In this document: in pieces, positions 1 through 8,023 of the stretch
Numbering within the stretch: position 1 is the first letter of the stretch
Layout: every line of letters starts with the position of its first letter
Source: Ignavibacteria bacterium
GTDB taxonomy: Bacteria > Bacteroidota > Ignavibacteria > Ignavibacteriales > Melioribacteraceae
Direction of reading: 5' to 3'
Length of the DNA: 38,145 nucleotides
Assembly: GCA_016873835.1 (NCBI GenBank)
Contig: VGVY01000010.1
Coordinates: 1-38,145 of the forward strand
Translations under genes and position numbers: made by a program
Notes under the pieces: model-generated
The model's database searches: none
Seen by the model: only the letters and a program-made list of their open reading frames with translations
Told to the model about the DNA's origin: nothing

Positions 1-65
1 GGGGGACTCGAACCCCCGACCAATAGATTAAGAGTCTACTGCTCTACCAACTGAGCTAAGGAAGC
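1..65 (-). tRNA. tRNA-Lys (anticodon CTT), 3' end cut by window edge
   Basis: On the minus strand the cloverleaf reads from base 65: acceptor strand GCTTCCT (65-59), then TA and a GCTC D-stem, an anticodon stem GTAGA/TCTAT with seven-base loop CTCTTAA, a five-base variable loop and a T-arm of GGGGG / TTCGAGT / CCCCC. Loop positions 34-36 are CTT, so it decodes AAG lysine. The second acceptor strand, discriminator base and CCA lie outside the window. It lies 69 bases downstream of the argH stop in the same direction; no terminator is visible between them. Confidence 0.95.
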
Positions 66-134
66 GTTGCAAAAATACAGAAATTGAGAAAGACGCCAAA
101 ATTAGTAATGAATAAAGAGGGGAAAAACTGGTTG

Positions 135-1511
135 TTAACCTTTAGAAAGTTTTTTCTTCCAATAGCTAATTTGTTTTTTAACTAATACCGGATTTGGAGA
201 GCCGAAGGTTTTTTTTCTCTTAAGAGAGGTTTCGATTGTTAGATAAGTAAGAGCTTCACTATTAAAAATAACATTGAATTCTTGCAATTCTAGAAGTGTT
301 AGTTGGGTGAAGGACTTATTTTTCTCTTCACAATATTTTATTATTTTGCCAACTGTGTGATGTGCTTCTCTAAATTGCAAACCTTGTAATACAAGCCAAT
401 CAGCTATATCAGTTGCAAGAATAAAGCTATCCTTTAACTGATCTATGAATCTGTTTTTATTAACTACAATATCTCTAAAAATTTTTGTTAAGATTTGTAA
501 ACTTTCAGAATATATATAATATGATTCGAAAAGAGGAGCTTTATCCTCTTGCATGTCTCTATTATAACTAAGCGGAAGTCCTTTCAGTGTTGTTAAAATT
601 GAAACATAGTTTCCAAAAATCTTTCCGCTCCGTCCTCTAATTAGTTCAGCCATATCAGGATTTTTTTTCTGCGGCATTAATGAAGAGCCGGTTGTAAACT
701 GATCTGAAATTTTCACCAATTGCCATTCACTTGAAGTCCAGAGAATTAATTCTTCAGCTAACCGACTTAAGTGCATCATGCCAATCGAAACAGCATTTAA
801 AAAATCCAAAATGAAATCTCTATCTGAAACGGAATCGAGTGCATTTTTTGTTGATTCTTTGAATCCTAATTTCTTGGCAGTAAAATTTCTGTCCAAAGGC
901 AATATCGATCCCGCAAGAGCTCCAGAACCAAGCGGCGATTGATTAGATTCATTCTCTACAAATAAAAATCTTTTCTTATCCCTTTCTAACATTTCAACAT
1001 AAGCTAAAAGATGAAATGCAAAAGAAATTGGCTGAGCGCGCTGAAGATGTGTATAACCTGGAATTATTGTTTCAATATTTTTTTCAGAAATTTCTAATAG
1101 GGTTTGTTGAAAAGATCGGATATTTTTTAATACTTCCTTTACTGCTTTCTTTATCCACAACTTGGCATCAGTAACTACTTGATCATTTCTACTTCTGCCG
1201 GTGTGAAGTTTACCGGCTGTTTCGCCAATTATTTCTGTAAGTCTTGATTCTATAGCAGAATGAATGTCTTCGTATTCATTTGGATTCGGTTTCCATTGGC
1301 CGGACTGAAATTCGTTTTTAATCTGCAAAAGTCCATTTATAATTTTCTTCTGCTCTTGTTTCGTTATCAAACCTATTTTACAAAGCATTTCCGAATGGAC
1401 TTGCGAAACAAGAATATCTTCATCAAACAATTCAATATCGATGTGCAATGAAGATGAAAATCTCAACGCATCATTATCTAATTTTTCTTTAAACCTTCCA
1501 CCCCAAAGCAT
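135..1511 (-). CDS. argH: argininosuccinate lyase
   Basis: Last enzyme of arginine biosynthesis: splits argininosuccinate into arginine and fumarate in the cytoplasm. The 458-residue length is normal. The fumarase/aspartase superfamily signature GSSLMPQKKNPD is present around residue 280, along with the early HTGRSRNDQV segment (about residues 102-111) that binds substrate, and the N-terminal MLWGGRF typical of ArgH. The start ATG overlaps the argG stop by one base (TAATG), so translation is probably coupled. It is the last gene of the argCJBRGH run. All key motifs are intact and nothing looks truncated. Confidence 0.97.
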   Translation of the reverse strand: MLWGGRFKEKLDNDALRFSSSLHIDIELFDEDILVSQVHSEMLCKIGLITKQEQKKIINGLLQIKNEFQSGQWKPNPNEYEDIHSAIESRLTEIIGETAGKLHTGRSRNDQVVTDAKLWIKKAVKEVLKNIRSFQQTLLEISEKNIETIIPGYTHLQRAQPISFAFHLLAYVEMLERDKKRFLFVENESNQSPLGSGALAGSILPLDRNFTAKKLGFKESTKNALDSVSDRDFILDFLNAVSIGMMHLSRLAEELILWTSSEWQLVKISDQFTTGSSLMPQKKNPDMAELIRGRSGKIFGNYVSILTTLKGLPLSYNRDMQEDKAPLFESYYIYSESLQILTKIFRDIVVNKNRFIDQLKDSFILATDIADWLVLQGLQFREAHHTVGKIIKYCEEKNKSFTQLTLLELQEFNVIFNSEALTYLTIETSLKRKKTFGSPNPVLVKKQISYWKKKLSKG

Positions 1512-2731
1512 TAAATCACTTTATTTTCTTTTTGTGATTGCAAAATTTCTGACATTGTTTTGTACGGCAATCCATAAATTTTTAAGAAGCCTTCACTCGA
1601 ACGATGATCGAAAGTGTCTTCGTTTGTATAAGTTGCAAGTTTCATGTTGTATAAACTATAAGGAGATGTTCTTGAAAGTACTTTTAAATTCCCTTTGTAA
1701 AGTTCTAATGTAACGTCGCCGCTTAAATTTTCTTGTGTTGCATCAACAAAAACCATAAGAGATTTAAATAACGGTGTAAACCAAAGACCATCGTAAATCA
1801 TATTTGCAACTTTATCTGAAATTACTTGCTTAAATCTAAATGTTTCTCTGTCTAAAATCAGTTTTTCTAATTCATTATGTGCATAATGTAAAATTACAGC
1901 GGCTGGTGCCTCATAAATTTCACGGGATTTAATTCCAACAACTCTATTTTCAATCATATCAATTCTGCCAATGCCATGTTTGCCGCCAATTTCATTCAAT
2001 AATTCGAGCAGTTCAACCGGATCATATGTCTGTCCGTTAAGCCCCACTGGAATTCCTTTTTCAAATGTTAGTTTAATTTCTTCAGAATTATCGAGTGCAA
2101 ATTTTGGATTTGTGGTAATTTGATAAGCATCTTCAGGCGGTGCAACTGTGGGATCTTCTAACACACCGCATTCAATTGCAATTCCCCATAAATTCTCATC
2201 GATTGAATAAGGAGAATCTTTTGTAGCTTTAACGGGGATTTTGTGAAGATTTGCATAATTCATTTCTTCTTCACGGCTTTTAAATTCCCAAAATCTTAAC
2301 GGTGCCAAAATACTCATGCTTGGCGCAAGAGCTTGAATTCCCACCTCAAATCTAACTTGATCATTTCCTTTACCAGTACATCCGTGTGCAATAACTTCTG
2401 CTCCTTCAGCAATTGCAATATCGCACATCATTTTTGCTAAAAGCGGCCGGCCAATTGCCGTAGCTAATGGATAAGTTCTTTCATACAATGCCCCGGCTTT
2501 TAATGCCGGAAAGACATAATTGTTAACAAATTCGCTTCTCAAATCCATTACAACTGACTTAGCTGCGCCGGCAATTTTTGCTTTCTCTTCAAGATTTTCT
2601 AATTCAGCTCTTTGTCCAAGATTTCCGGTTGCTGCAATAATCTCTGCATCATATTTATGTGAAAGCCATTTCACCATTACAGACGTGTCTAGTCCGCCTG
2701 AAAACGCTACAACAATTTTTGTTTTGCTCAA
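1511..2731 (-). CDS. argG: argininosuccinate synthase
   Basis: ATP-dependent ligase joining citrulline and aspartate to argininosuccinate. The N-terminal PP-loop AFSGGLDTSV (residues about 9-18) binds ATP, and the conserved GCTGKGNDQVRFE segment sits near residues 118-130. The 406-residue length is normal for the ArgG family. It follows argR with a 17-base gap and precedes argH with a one-base overlap. The citrulline it needs would come from ornithine carbamoyltransferase, whose gene (argF) is not in this window. Confidence 0.97.
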   Translation of the reverse strand: MSKTKIVVAFSGGLDTSVMVKWLSHKYDAEIIAATGNLGQRAELENLEEKAKIAGAAKSVVMDLRSEFVNNYVFPALKAGALYERTYPLATAIGRPLLAKMMCDIAIAEGAEVIAHGCTGKGNDQVRFEVGIQALAPSMSILAPLRFWEFKSREEEMNYANLHKIPVKATKDSPYSIDENLWGIAIECGVLEDPTVAPPEDAYQITTNPKFALDNSEEIKLTFEKGIPVGLNGQTYDPVELLELLNEIGGKHGIGRIDMIENRVVGIKSREIYEAPAAVILHYAHNELEKLILDRETFRFKQVISDKVANMIYDGLWFTPLFKSLMVFVDATQENLSGDVTLELYKGNLKVLSRTSPYSLYNMKLATYTNEDTFDHRSSEGFLKIYGLPYKTMSEILQSQKENKVI

Positions 2732-2748
2732 TTTATTTTCCTCTCTAA

Positions 2749-3198
2749 TTATTTATCTACCATTAATTCTTTTATAAGGTCTACAACTCTTCTCAAATTT
2801 TTTATTGAACTTGGGATAACAAGCACAGTATCATCCCCGCCAACTGTTCCAAGAATTTCTTTTTTGTTTAATCGGTCAATGTAATGTGCAACACCTTGTG
2901 CTCTGCCAGAAAGCGTTCTAATAATTATAAGGGATTCATTATGTTCAACACTAATAATTTCAAAACCAATAAGTTTTGAAATTTGTAATCCAGATTCTTC
3001 AACGTTGATAACATATTTTGCGCCATTTTCACCAAATGCTCTTACTACTCCCATTTCAGCAAAGTCTCTGCTAAGCGTTGCCTGAGTGATATTAATGTTT
3101 TGCTCTGCAAGAAGCTGGATTAATTCTTCATGCGTCCCAACATTATTATTGGTTAGAATCTCTTTAATAATTGTTTGTCTTTTTAATTTTGCTTGCAT
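2749..3198 (-). CDS. argR: arginine repressor ArgR
   Basis: Arginine-responsive hexameric DNA-binding protein of 149 residues, the usual size. The N-terminal winged helix covers about residues 1-70 (KRQTIIKEIL, then THEELIQLL and TQATLSRDFAEMG, the recognition helix). The C-terminal oligomerisation and arginine-binding domain ends with GTVGGDDTVLVI, whose paired aspartates contact arginine in known ArgR proteins. Lying inside the operon between argB and argG, it probably autoregulates through the ARG-box-like palindrome at 6409-6426; that is inferred. Confidence 0.93.
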   Translation of the reverse strand: MQAKLKRQTIIKEILTNNNVGTHEELIQLLAEQNINITQATLSRDFAEMGVVRAFGENGAKYVINVEESGLQISKLIGFEIISVEHNESLIIIRTLSGRAQGVAHYIDRLNKKEILGTVGGDDTVLVIPSSIKNLRRVVDLIKELMVDK

Positions 3199-3217
3199 TA
3201 TTTATCTCGTTTGTTTG

Positions 3218-3994
3218 TTATGACGATTGAATAATCCATGTTCCAGAAGAATTATCATATAAATTTGTGAAAGTTCTACTTTCTAAAACCGATCCAATCC
3301 AAATCTTTTTAATTCCTTTGTTTAAAAGTTCTATGCAGCTATTCAGTTTAGGAATCATTCCCTCTGTAATTTCACCATTAATTATTCCATCTAAAATCTC
3401 TTGATCGCTTACTTTTCGTTGTATTTTCCCTCTTAGAATAACTCCATTAACATCAGACATAAAGAAAACGCTTTCGGCAACAATTGCGGTGGAAAGAACT
3501 TCCGTAAAAATGTCTGCATTTACATTAATCAAATTTCCATTCTTATCACTGCAAATACTTGAGAATACCGGGATCACATCTTCTCTTAATAAATTGTGTA
3601 TCCACTCAATCGATCCTACTTGTTTAGGTACACCAACAAATCCCATTTCTTTATCAACAACTTTTGCTACAAAAGTTCTTCTATCGAAACCCGATAAACC
3701 CACAGCTTCATGACCAACTGAATTTAATCTGCTTACAATTTTTGAATTAAGCAGACCAGATTGTACAGCAGCTACAACATCCATTACTTCCTTAGAAGTT
3801 ACCCTTTGGCCATTTTTGAATTTAACTTCATGACCAAGTGCTTTTGACCATTGCGAAATATCATTGCCGGCACCATGGACAATTACAATTCCGTCATAGA
3901 ATTTTTTAATTTCAATAAGGGATTCTTTCCAAGATGAACTATTAATGAAACCGTCAATTGCTTTTCCGCTAATTTTTAAAACTGCAATTTTCAT
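3218..3994 (-). CDS. argB: acetylglutamate kinase
   Basis: Phosphorylates N-acetylglutamate, the second step of arginine synthesis. The 258-residue protein lacks the N-terminal extension of arginine-inhibited kinases, so control is more likely transcriptional. Amino-acid kinase features are VLKISGK at the N-terminus, VHGAGND near residue 40, RVTSKEVMDVV, and NVNADIFTEVLSTAI near residue 160. Both glycine loops deviate from the common pattern: SG replaces GG in the first, and GAGN replaces GGGP or GGGC in the second. Position between argR and argJ makes ArgB the best call; the changes may be lineage-specific. Confidence 0.9.
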   Translation of the reverse strand: MKIAVLKISGKAIDGFINSSSWKESLIEIKKFYDGIVIVHGAGNDISQWSKALGHEVKFKNGQRVTSKEVMDVVAAVQSGLLNSKIVSRLNSVGHEAVGLSGFDRRTFVAKVVDKEMGFVGVPKQVGSIEWIHNLLREDVIPVFSSICSDKNGNLINVNADIFTEVLSTAIVAESVFFMSDVNGVILRGKIQRKVSDQEILDGIINGEITEGMIPKLNSCIELLNKGIKKIWIGSVLESRTFTNLYDNSSGTWIIQSS

Positions 3995-4005
3995 TTTAGA
4001 CCTTT

Positions 4006-5211
4006 TTATGTTCGATATCTTGCATTGATTTTTACATAATCAACCGAGAAGTCGCAAGTCCACCAAGTGCAAGAATATTTTCCGCCGTTTAGATTTATGT
4101 TAATACTAAATTCATTTTTGGAAAGTATTTTTTTTGCTTCTTCTTCATCGAGTAATATTTTAAAATCGGGCTGCAAAACCGGCAGTCCATCAAAACTTAT
4201 ACTTACTTTTGATGGATTAAAATTTGCGCCGCTCATTCCAGCTGCAGACATTATCCTTCCCCAATTCGCATCTTCGCCATGCATCGCAGTTTTCAACAAT
4301 GGTGAATTAGCAAGAGATTTACATACGAGTTCTGCATCTTTTTGTGAATCAGCTCCAGTTACATTTATTGCAATTAATTTTGTCGCTCCTTCCCCATCTG
4401 ATACAATTGACTTTGCCATTGTTATACATAAGTCATCCAATGCTTCTTGAAAAATAACGTGGTCTTCTGTATTAAGTTTTATTTCTAAATCTGATTTACC
4501 ATTTGCAAGAAAAATAACCATATCATTAGTACTTGTTTCGCCATCAACAGAAATTTTATTGAACGAAATATTTACAGCTTTAGACAACATCTCTCGCAAT
4601 AATTCTTTTTCAATTCTGGCATCAGTAGTAATGAATGCTAACATAGTTGCCATGTTTGGCATTATCATTCCGCTGCCTTTGCACATTGCACCAATTGTAA
4701 CATTACCGCTCAACAAAGAAACATCAACAGCAAAGGATTTCATTATAGTATCTGTTGTCATAATTGCTTCGGCTGCATCTAATCCGCCCTTTTCAGTCAA
4801 TACATTTGTTATTTCATCAATTCCTAAAAGTATTTTTTGAACTGGAAGGGGCTGACCAATAACTCCAGTTGAACTAATTAAAATATTCTCTGAAGTCACA
4901 TTCAATTTATCAGCACAATAGCTTTGAATAAATTTAGCATTATCAAACCCTTTTTGCCCAGTGCACGCATTAGCATTTCCTGAATTGATCAGAACTCCTT
5001 TTACTGAAATGTTTTGATTGGTTATTTCTTGCGAAATAAGAAGCGGCGCGGCTTTTGCCTTATTCAAAGTATATACACCAGCAGCGCTGCATAATGAATC
5101 AGAAACTAAAAGAGCAAGATCTTTTTTCTTTCTTTTTATTCCGCAAAAAATTCCTGATGCTTTAAAACCTTTTGGTGATGTTACACCGCCATTATTTATA
5201 TAATTGTGCAT
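4006..5211 (-). CDS. argJ: bifunctional glutamate N-acetyltransferase / ornithine acetyltransferase
   Basis: Transfers the acetyl group from N-acetylornithine to glutamate, recycling acetate in the cyclic arginine pathway. The self-cleavage site is visible as KGSGMIMPNMATML: the A188/T189 pair would be cut, leaving Thr189 as the catalytic N-terminus of the beta chain. The oxyanion-hole segment STGVIG is at 114-119, and the C-terminus DYVKINARYRT is the family's typical ending. Its start overlaps the argC end by 20 bases. Whether it also uses acetyl-CoA (bifunctional form) cannot be decided by eye. Confidence 0.96.
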   Translation of the reverse strand: MHNYINNGGVTSPKGFKASGIFCGIKRKKKDLALLVSDSLCSAAGVYTLNKAKAAPLLISQEITNQNISVKGVLINSGNANACTGQKGFDNAKFIQSYCADKLNVTSENILISSTGVIGQPLPVQKILLGIDEITNVLTEKGGLDAAEAIMTTDTIMKSFAVDVSLLSGNVTIGAMCKGSGMIMPNMATMLAFITTDARIEKELLREMLSKAVNISFNKISVDGETSTNDMVIFLANGKSDLEIKLNTEDHVIFQEALDDLCITMAKSIVSDGEGATKLIAINVTGADSQKDAELVCKSLANSPLLKTAMHGEDANWGRIMSAAGMSGANFNPSKVSISFDGLPVLQPDFKILLDEEEAKKILSKNEFSININLNGGKYSCTWWTCDFSVDYVKINARYRT

Positions 5212-6229
5212 TTTTAACTCCGTAGGGTACTATTCCAGTTGATTCATCCCAATTAAAAAGTTTATTCATATTTTGAATTGCCTGACCAGCGCCGCCTTTA
5301 ATTAAATTATCTATCGCCGCTGTTATTATTATCGAATTTTTTCTTGTAGAAATATTTATGTCACAAAAATTTGATCCCACAACCCACTTTAATTGAGGAG
5401 GAGTATTTCTTAACCTTACAAACTGGGACTCCGCAAAAAAATTGCTATAAGTTTCCTCAATCTTTTTTTGGTCAACATTATTTGATAAATGAATTGTGCT
5501 TGTTGAATAAATTCCAACTGCAATTGGTAATAAGTGAGTAGAAAAAGTAAAATGAGAATTAAATCCTCTCGAGTTTAGCTCTTGTAGTATTTCCGGCTCG
5601 TGTCTGTGTTTGTGAACGTTATATGCCATTACATTTCCATCAAGTTCAGACAGAAGTAAATCAACTCTTGGAGATTTACCCGCACCGCTTGATCCTGAAT
5701 AGCCATTAACACTAATTGAAACTATTTTTTTATTATACTGCTCAACGATTGGAATAATGGAAAGTAAAGCTGCTGTTGCAAAGCAACCCGGATTGGAAAT
5801 TAAATTTGAAGTATAGGATTCATTTTTTACAACATCAGATAATCCATAAACTTTTTGCTTCAGAAATTCTGGAAAAGAATGTTCAAATCCATACCATTCA
5901 GGATATAAATCAGAGTTGTTAAGTCTGAAATCACCACTTAAATCAATTACTTTTTTCCCATTATCAATTAATGAGGGAACAATATTAAGGGACTCCCCAT
6001 GTGGAAGTGAAACAAAATATAAATCAAGATTGAGCGACAACTCAGAAATATTTTTAACTTTTTTATCAAACGTAGTATTAGCCAATTCTGGAGAAATTGA
6101 AAATAAATTTTCACCCGATGAATTAAATCCATAAATCTCATAATCATCTACAAATGGATGACTCTCACAAAATTGAATTAATTTTTTCCCCAAATAACCA
6201 CTACCGCCAATAATACCAATTGATATCAT
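5192..6229 (-). CDS. argC: N-acetyl-gamma-glutamyl-phosphate reductase
   Basis: NADPH-dependent reduction of N-acetylglutamyl phosphate to the semialdehyde. It has an N-terminal Rossmann GIIGGSGYLGKKL (residues about 5-17) and the active-site cysteine in SNPGCFATAALLS (about residues 145-157). The histidine-containing segment near NVHKHRHEPEI is also typical of ArgC. Length is 345 residues. It is the first gene of the arginine operon; the start has a GGA Shine-Dalgarno remnant seven bases upstream and a leader of about 140 bases from the predicted promoter. Confidence 0.95.
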   Translation of the reverse strand: MISIGIIGGSGYLGKKLIQFCESHPFVDDYEIYGFNSSGENLFSISPELANTTFDKKVKNISELSLNLDLYFVSLPHGESLNIVPSLIDNGKKVIDLSGDFRLNNSDLYPEWYGFEHSFPEFLKQKVYGLSDVVKNESYTSNLISNPGCFATAALLSIIPIVEQYNKKIVSISVNGYSGSSGAGKSPRVDLLLSELDGNVMAYNVHKHRHEPEILQELNSRGFNSHFTFSTHLLPIAVGIYSTSTIHLSNNVDQKKIEETYSNFFAESQFVRLRNTPPQLKWVVGSNFCDINISTRKNSIIITAAIDNLIKGGAGQAIQNMNKLFNWDESTGIVPYGVKNAQLYK

Positions 6230-6324
6230 TTAATTTCCTTTGCTAATTAATGTGTATGTAATTGAAAAAGGATTTTACCTTTTAAGGGAATGGTTAAAAC
6301 GCCTACGGCGAATTAAAACTGAGG

Positions 6325-6338
6325 TTTCTATGTAGAAA
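6325..6338. repeat. 14-base perfect palindrome in the argC leader
   Basis: TTTCTA-TG-TAGAAA forms perfect six-base arms. It lies in the predicted argC leader, about 95 bases before the start codon. It could be a small RNA hairpin or a protein site; nothing in the sequence distinguishes these. Confidence 0.35.
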
Positions 6339-6373
6339 GTTATTACCACTTTTATTCATTTTTTAACTGTGGA

Positions 6374-6402
6374 AAATTAAAAATTTGAAAAGACATTGTC
6401 AA
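6374..6402 (-). promoter_or_regulatory. predicted sigma-70-like promoter of the arg operon
   Basis: On the minus strand a perfect TTGACA (6402-6397) is followed after 17 bases by TAATTT (6379-6374). A transcript starting near 6367 would have a leader of roughly 138 bases before argC. The leader holds two small palindromes (6325-6338 and CGCC-TAC-GGCG at 6300-6310), but I recognise no riboswitch or T-box. Confidence 0.6.
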
Positions 6403-6408
6403 TACATA

Positions 6409-6426
6409 ATTGCATTATTATGCAAA
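6409..6426. promoter_or_regulatory. ARG-box-like ArgR operator
   Basis: The 18-mer has arms TGCAT and ATGCA around a four-base A/T centre (6411-6424), the same geometry as the ArgR consensus (TGAAT-N4-ATTCA arms), with one base changed per arm. It lies seven bases upstream of the predicted argC -35 element, and also upstream of the divergent lipoprotein gene. The match to ArgR sites is from knowledge of the family; binding is inferred. Confidence 0.55.
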
Positions 6427-6513
6427 TTTTGTCGTTGATAAAGCTAATTTTTGATTATTTATGAATATTTATACGATTTTCGATTAAGTGTAAGAGATTG
6501 CTTAATTTTGAGT

Positions 6514-7443
6514 ATGAAAACGCCCAATTTGAAGTCAACTTTACTTACTCTTCTTTTTTACTTTGTTATTACTTTCTTTTTAGTTTCATGTAAATCCGAT
6601 ACCGAAGATGTAAAAAACAAGGGTTATATTGTTACAGACGATCTGAATAACAAAATTCACTTCGAAGAAATGCCTAATAGAGTTATCACACTTGCACCGA
6701 ATTTAACCGAAATGATTTTCGATCTTGGCTTGCAAAATTTTCTTGTCGGCAATACATTACATTGCAATTATCCAGACGAAGCTAAAAAAATTGAAAAGGT
6801 TGGAGACCTTCTAACGTTTAATTTTGAACAAATTGTTAAGCTCAATCCTGATCTTATTTTTATAACAGTTGAAGGAAACACAAAAGAAACATATGAGAAG
6901 TTTAAAGAACTCGGTTTAAAGATTTTTGTATCGAATCCAAGAAACTTTAATGGTGTAAAAAAAACTTTCTCTGATATTGGCAAGGTTTTCAAAATTGAAG
7001 AAAAGGTTGATAAAACCATTAATGATTGGGAGAATTCTATTGATAAAATTAAAAGTGACAAAAAAAGTTTTGTAAATATGACAGCGATGTTTCTGATTGA
7101 ATTAAAACCGATAATGTTGGCTGGTAGGACAACTTTTCTAAACGAATATCTTGAGTATAACGGTTTAAAAAATATTGCGGATGATGTTGAATTTAATTAC
7201 CCAATTTTTAACCGTGAGGAAATTCTAAGACGCAACCCGGATTTTATTATTTACCCGACCGGCGGAGATGATACGATTGAAAAAATTATTTCTGTTTACC
7301 CGGAATGGAAAAATTTAAAAGCTGTAAAAAAAGGAAACGTTGTTTTTATTAATAGAGATTTATATATGAGGCCTGGTTCGCGTTTTGTCGAAGCTTTAGC
7401 TGATCTTAATGCTCTTCTTCATCAGCTTCAGAATCTTCATTAG
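6514..7443 (+). CDS. helical-backbone periplasmic binding lipoprotein (BtuF/FecB type)
   Basis: A 309-residue exported lipoprotein. The chosen ATG gives a clean signal peptide, a basic start followed by LLTLLFYFVITFFLVSC with lipid-acceptor Cys26; the more upstream in-frame ATG at 6451 would add 21 non-signal residues. The body resembles the substrate-binding proteins of iron-siderophore or cobalamin ABC importers: PNRVITLAPNLTEMIFDLG at the start of the first lobe, then KLNPDLIFI, and a second lobe with RNPDFIIYPTGGDD and a PGSRFVEALADL ending. No permease or ATPase gene lies nearby, so it must work with a transporter encoded elsewhere. The ligand (haem, siderophore, cobalamin or another metal complex) cannot be read from sequence. 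Confidence 0.8.
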   Translation: MKTPNLKSTLLTLLFYFVITFFLVSCKSDTEDVKNKGYIVTDDLNNKIHFEEMPNRVITLAPNLTEMIFDLGLQNFLVGNTLHCNYPDEAKKIEKVGDLLTFNFEQIVKLNPDLIFITVEGNTKETYEKFKELGLKIFVSNPRNFNGVKKTFSDIGKVFKIEEKVDKTINDWENSIDKIKSDKKSFVNMTAMFLIELKPIMLAGRTTFLNEYLEYNGLKNIADDVEFNYPIFNREEILRRNPDFIIYPTGGDDTIEKIISVYPEWKNLKAVKKGNVVFINRDLYMRPGSRFVEALADLNALLHQLQNLH

Positions 7444-7654
7444 GCTCGGCAATAAAAAGCATTGCACACTTATCGCCTTTAAACTTTCCTTTTTCTTTAC
7501 AAGTATGATATCGCTCTTTTACTTTTTCTATATTAATTTCTTTTTCAGAGACTCCAAAAAATTCTAATTCGTCCCCGCATTCAGAACAAAATAAAATTTG
7601 TTTGCTTTCAGCTTTATCCTTATCGTGAATATATTTTTTTCTACTTAGCTTCAT
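7406..7654 (-). CDS. small zinc-ribbon-like hypothetical protein
   Basis: An 82-residue cytoplasmic protein with CSECG near residue 22 and a second Cys pair (HTCKEKGKFKGDKC), suggesting a four-cysteine zinc site, and a very acidic C-terminal tail. I chose the ATG at 7654 because GGGAG lies ten bases upstream; an in-frame ATG at 7681 would add nine residues. The start overlaps the end of the upstream membrane protein gene by 14 bases. The last 38 bases run antisense to the end of the convergent binding-protein gene. Function unknown. Confidence 0.65.
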   Translation of the reverse strand: MKLSRKKYIHDKDKAESKQILFCSECGDELEFFGVSEKEINIEKVKERYHTCKEKGKFKGDKCAMLFIAEPNEDSEADEEEH

Positions 7655-7964
7655 CAAAAACCGGCTCCCATTCATTTCCATTACATGGAAGATTATTTAC
7701 AGTAGGATGCTTATCATAAATTAAACAAATTATTGCTGTTTTGTCAAAATGTTTACAACTTGAACAAAGAGTATCTTCCGAAATTTCTTTGTTCTCTTCA
7801 ACAAAAAAACGGTATTGAATCATTGCCGGGTGAATTACTACGCCATATACTGTCATTATTCCAAACCACCACCAATATTTATATTCAATATATCCTTGAA
7901 GAAGCCAAAGTGATGGAATCAGAATAGCGGTTCTCACTAAAGCCCAAAAAATTATAGCACCCAT
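7641..7964 (-). CDS. small membrane protein with four-Cys cytoplasmic or periplasmic tail
   Basis: A 107-residue hypothetical protein with two predicted membrane segments (about residues 4-24 and 29-48, Trp-rich around WWWFG). The hydrophilic tail contains CSSCKHFD, a Cys in IICLIYDKHP and another in LPCNGNEW, arranged like a metal-binding or Fe-S knot. It overlaps the downstream zinc-ribbon gene, so the two are probably co-expressed. I do not recognise the family and assign no function. Confidence 0.65.
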   Translation of the reverse strand: MGAIIFWALVRTAILIPSLWLLQGYIEYKYWWWFGIMTVYGVVIHPAMIQYRFFVEENKEISEDTLCSSCKHFDKTAIICLIYDKHPTVNNLPCNGNEWEPVFDEAK

Positions 7965-7999
7965 AAAATTTCTAATTTAAATACTCAATTACAACTTGC

Positions 8000-8015
8000 T
8001 TTTGTTTAAACAAAA
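8000..8015. repeat. 16-base perfect palindrome between symporter and membrane-protein genes
   Basis: TTTTGTTT and AAACAAAA form a perfect self-complementary site just after the stop of the symporter gene that ends at 8024. It could be a weak A/T terminator or a binding site for the downstream gene; the helix would be weak because it has only two G-C pairs. Confidence 0.3.
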
Positions 8016-8023
8016 AATACGCT

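Noticed and set aside
4067-4450. Plus-strand open frame of 127 codons inside argJ
   Set aside because: Antisense shadow of the C-terminal half of argJ, whose catalytic motifs are intact.
6451-6513. Upstream ATG for the binding lipoprotein
   Set aside because: It would place 21 charged residues before the signal peptide; the ATG at 6514 gives a standard lipoprotein leader.
6230-6513. Riboswitch or T-box leader before argC
   Set aside because: The leader has only small palindromes and no terminator/antiterminator pair or T-box-like motif that I can recognise.
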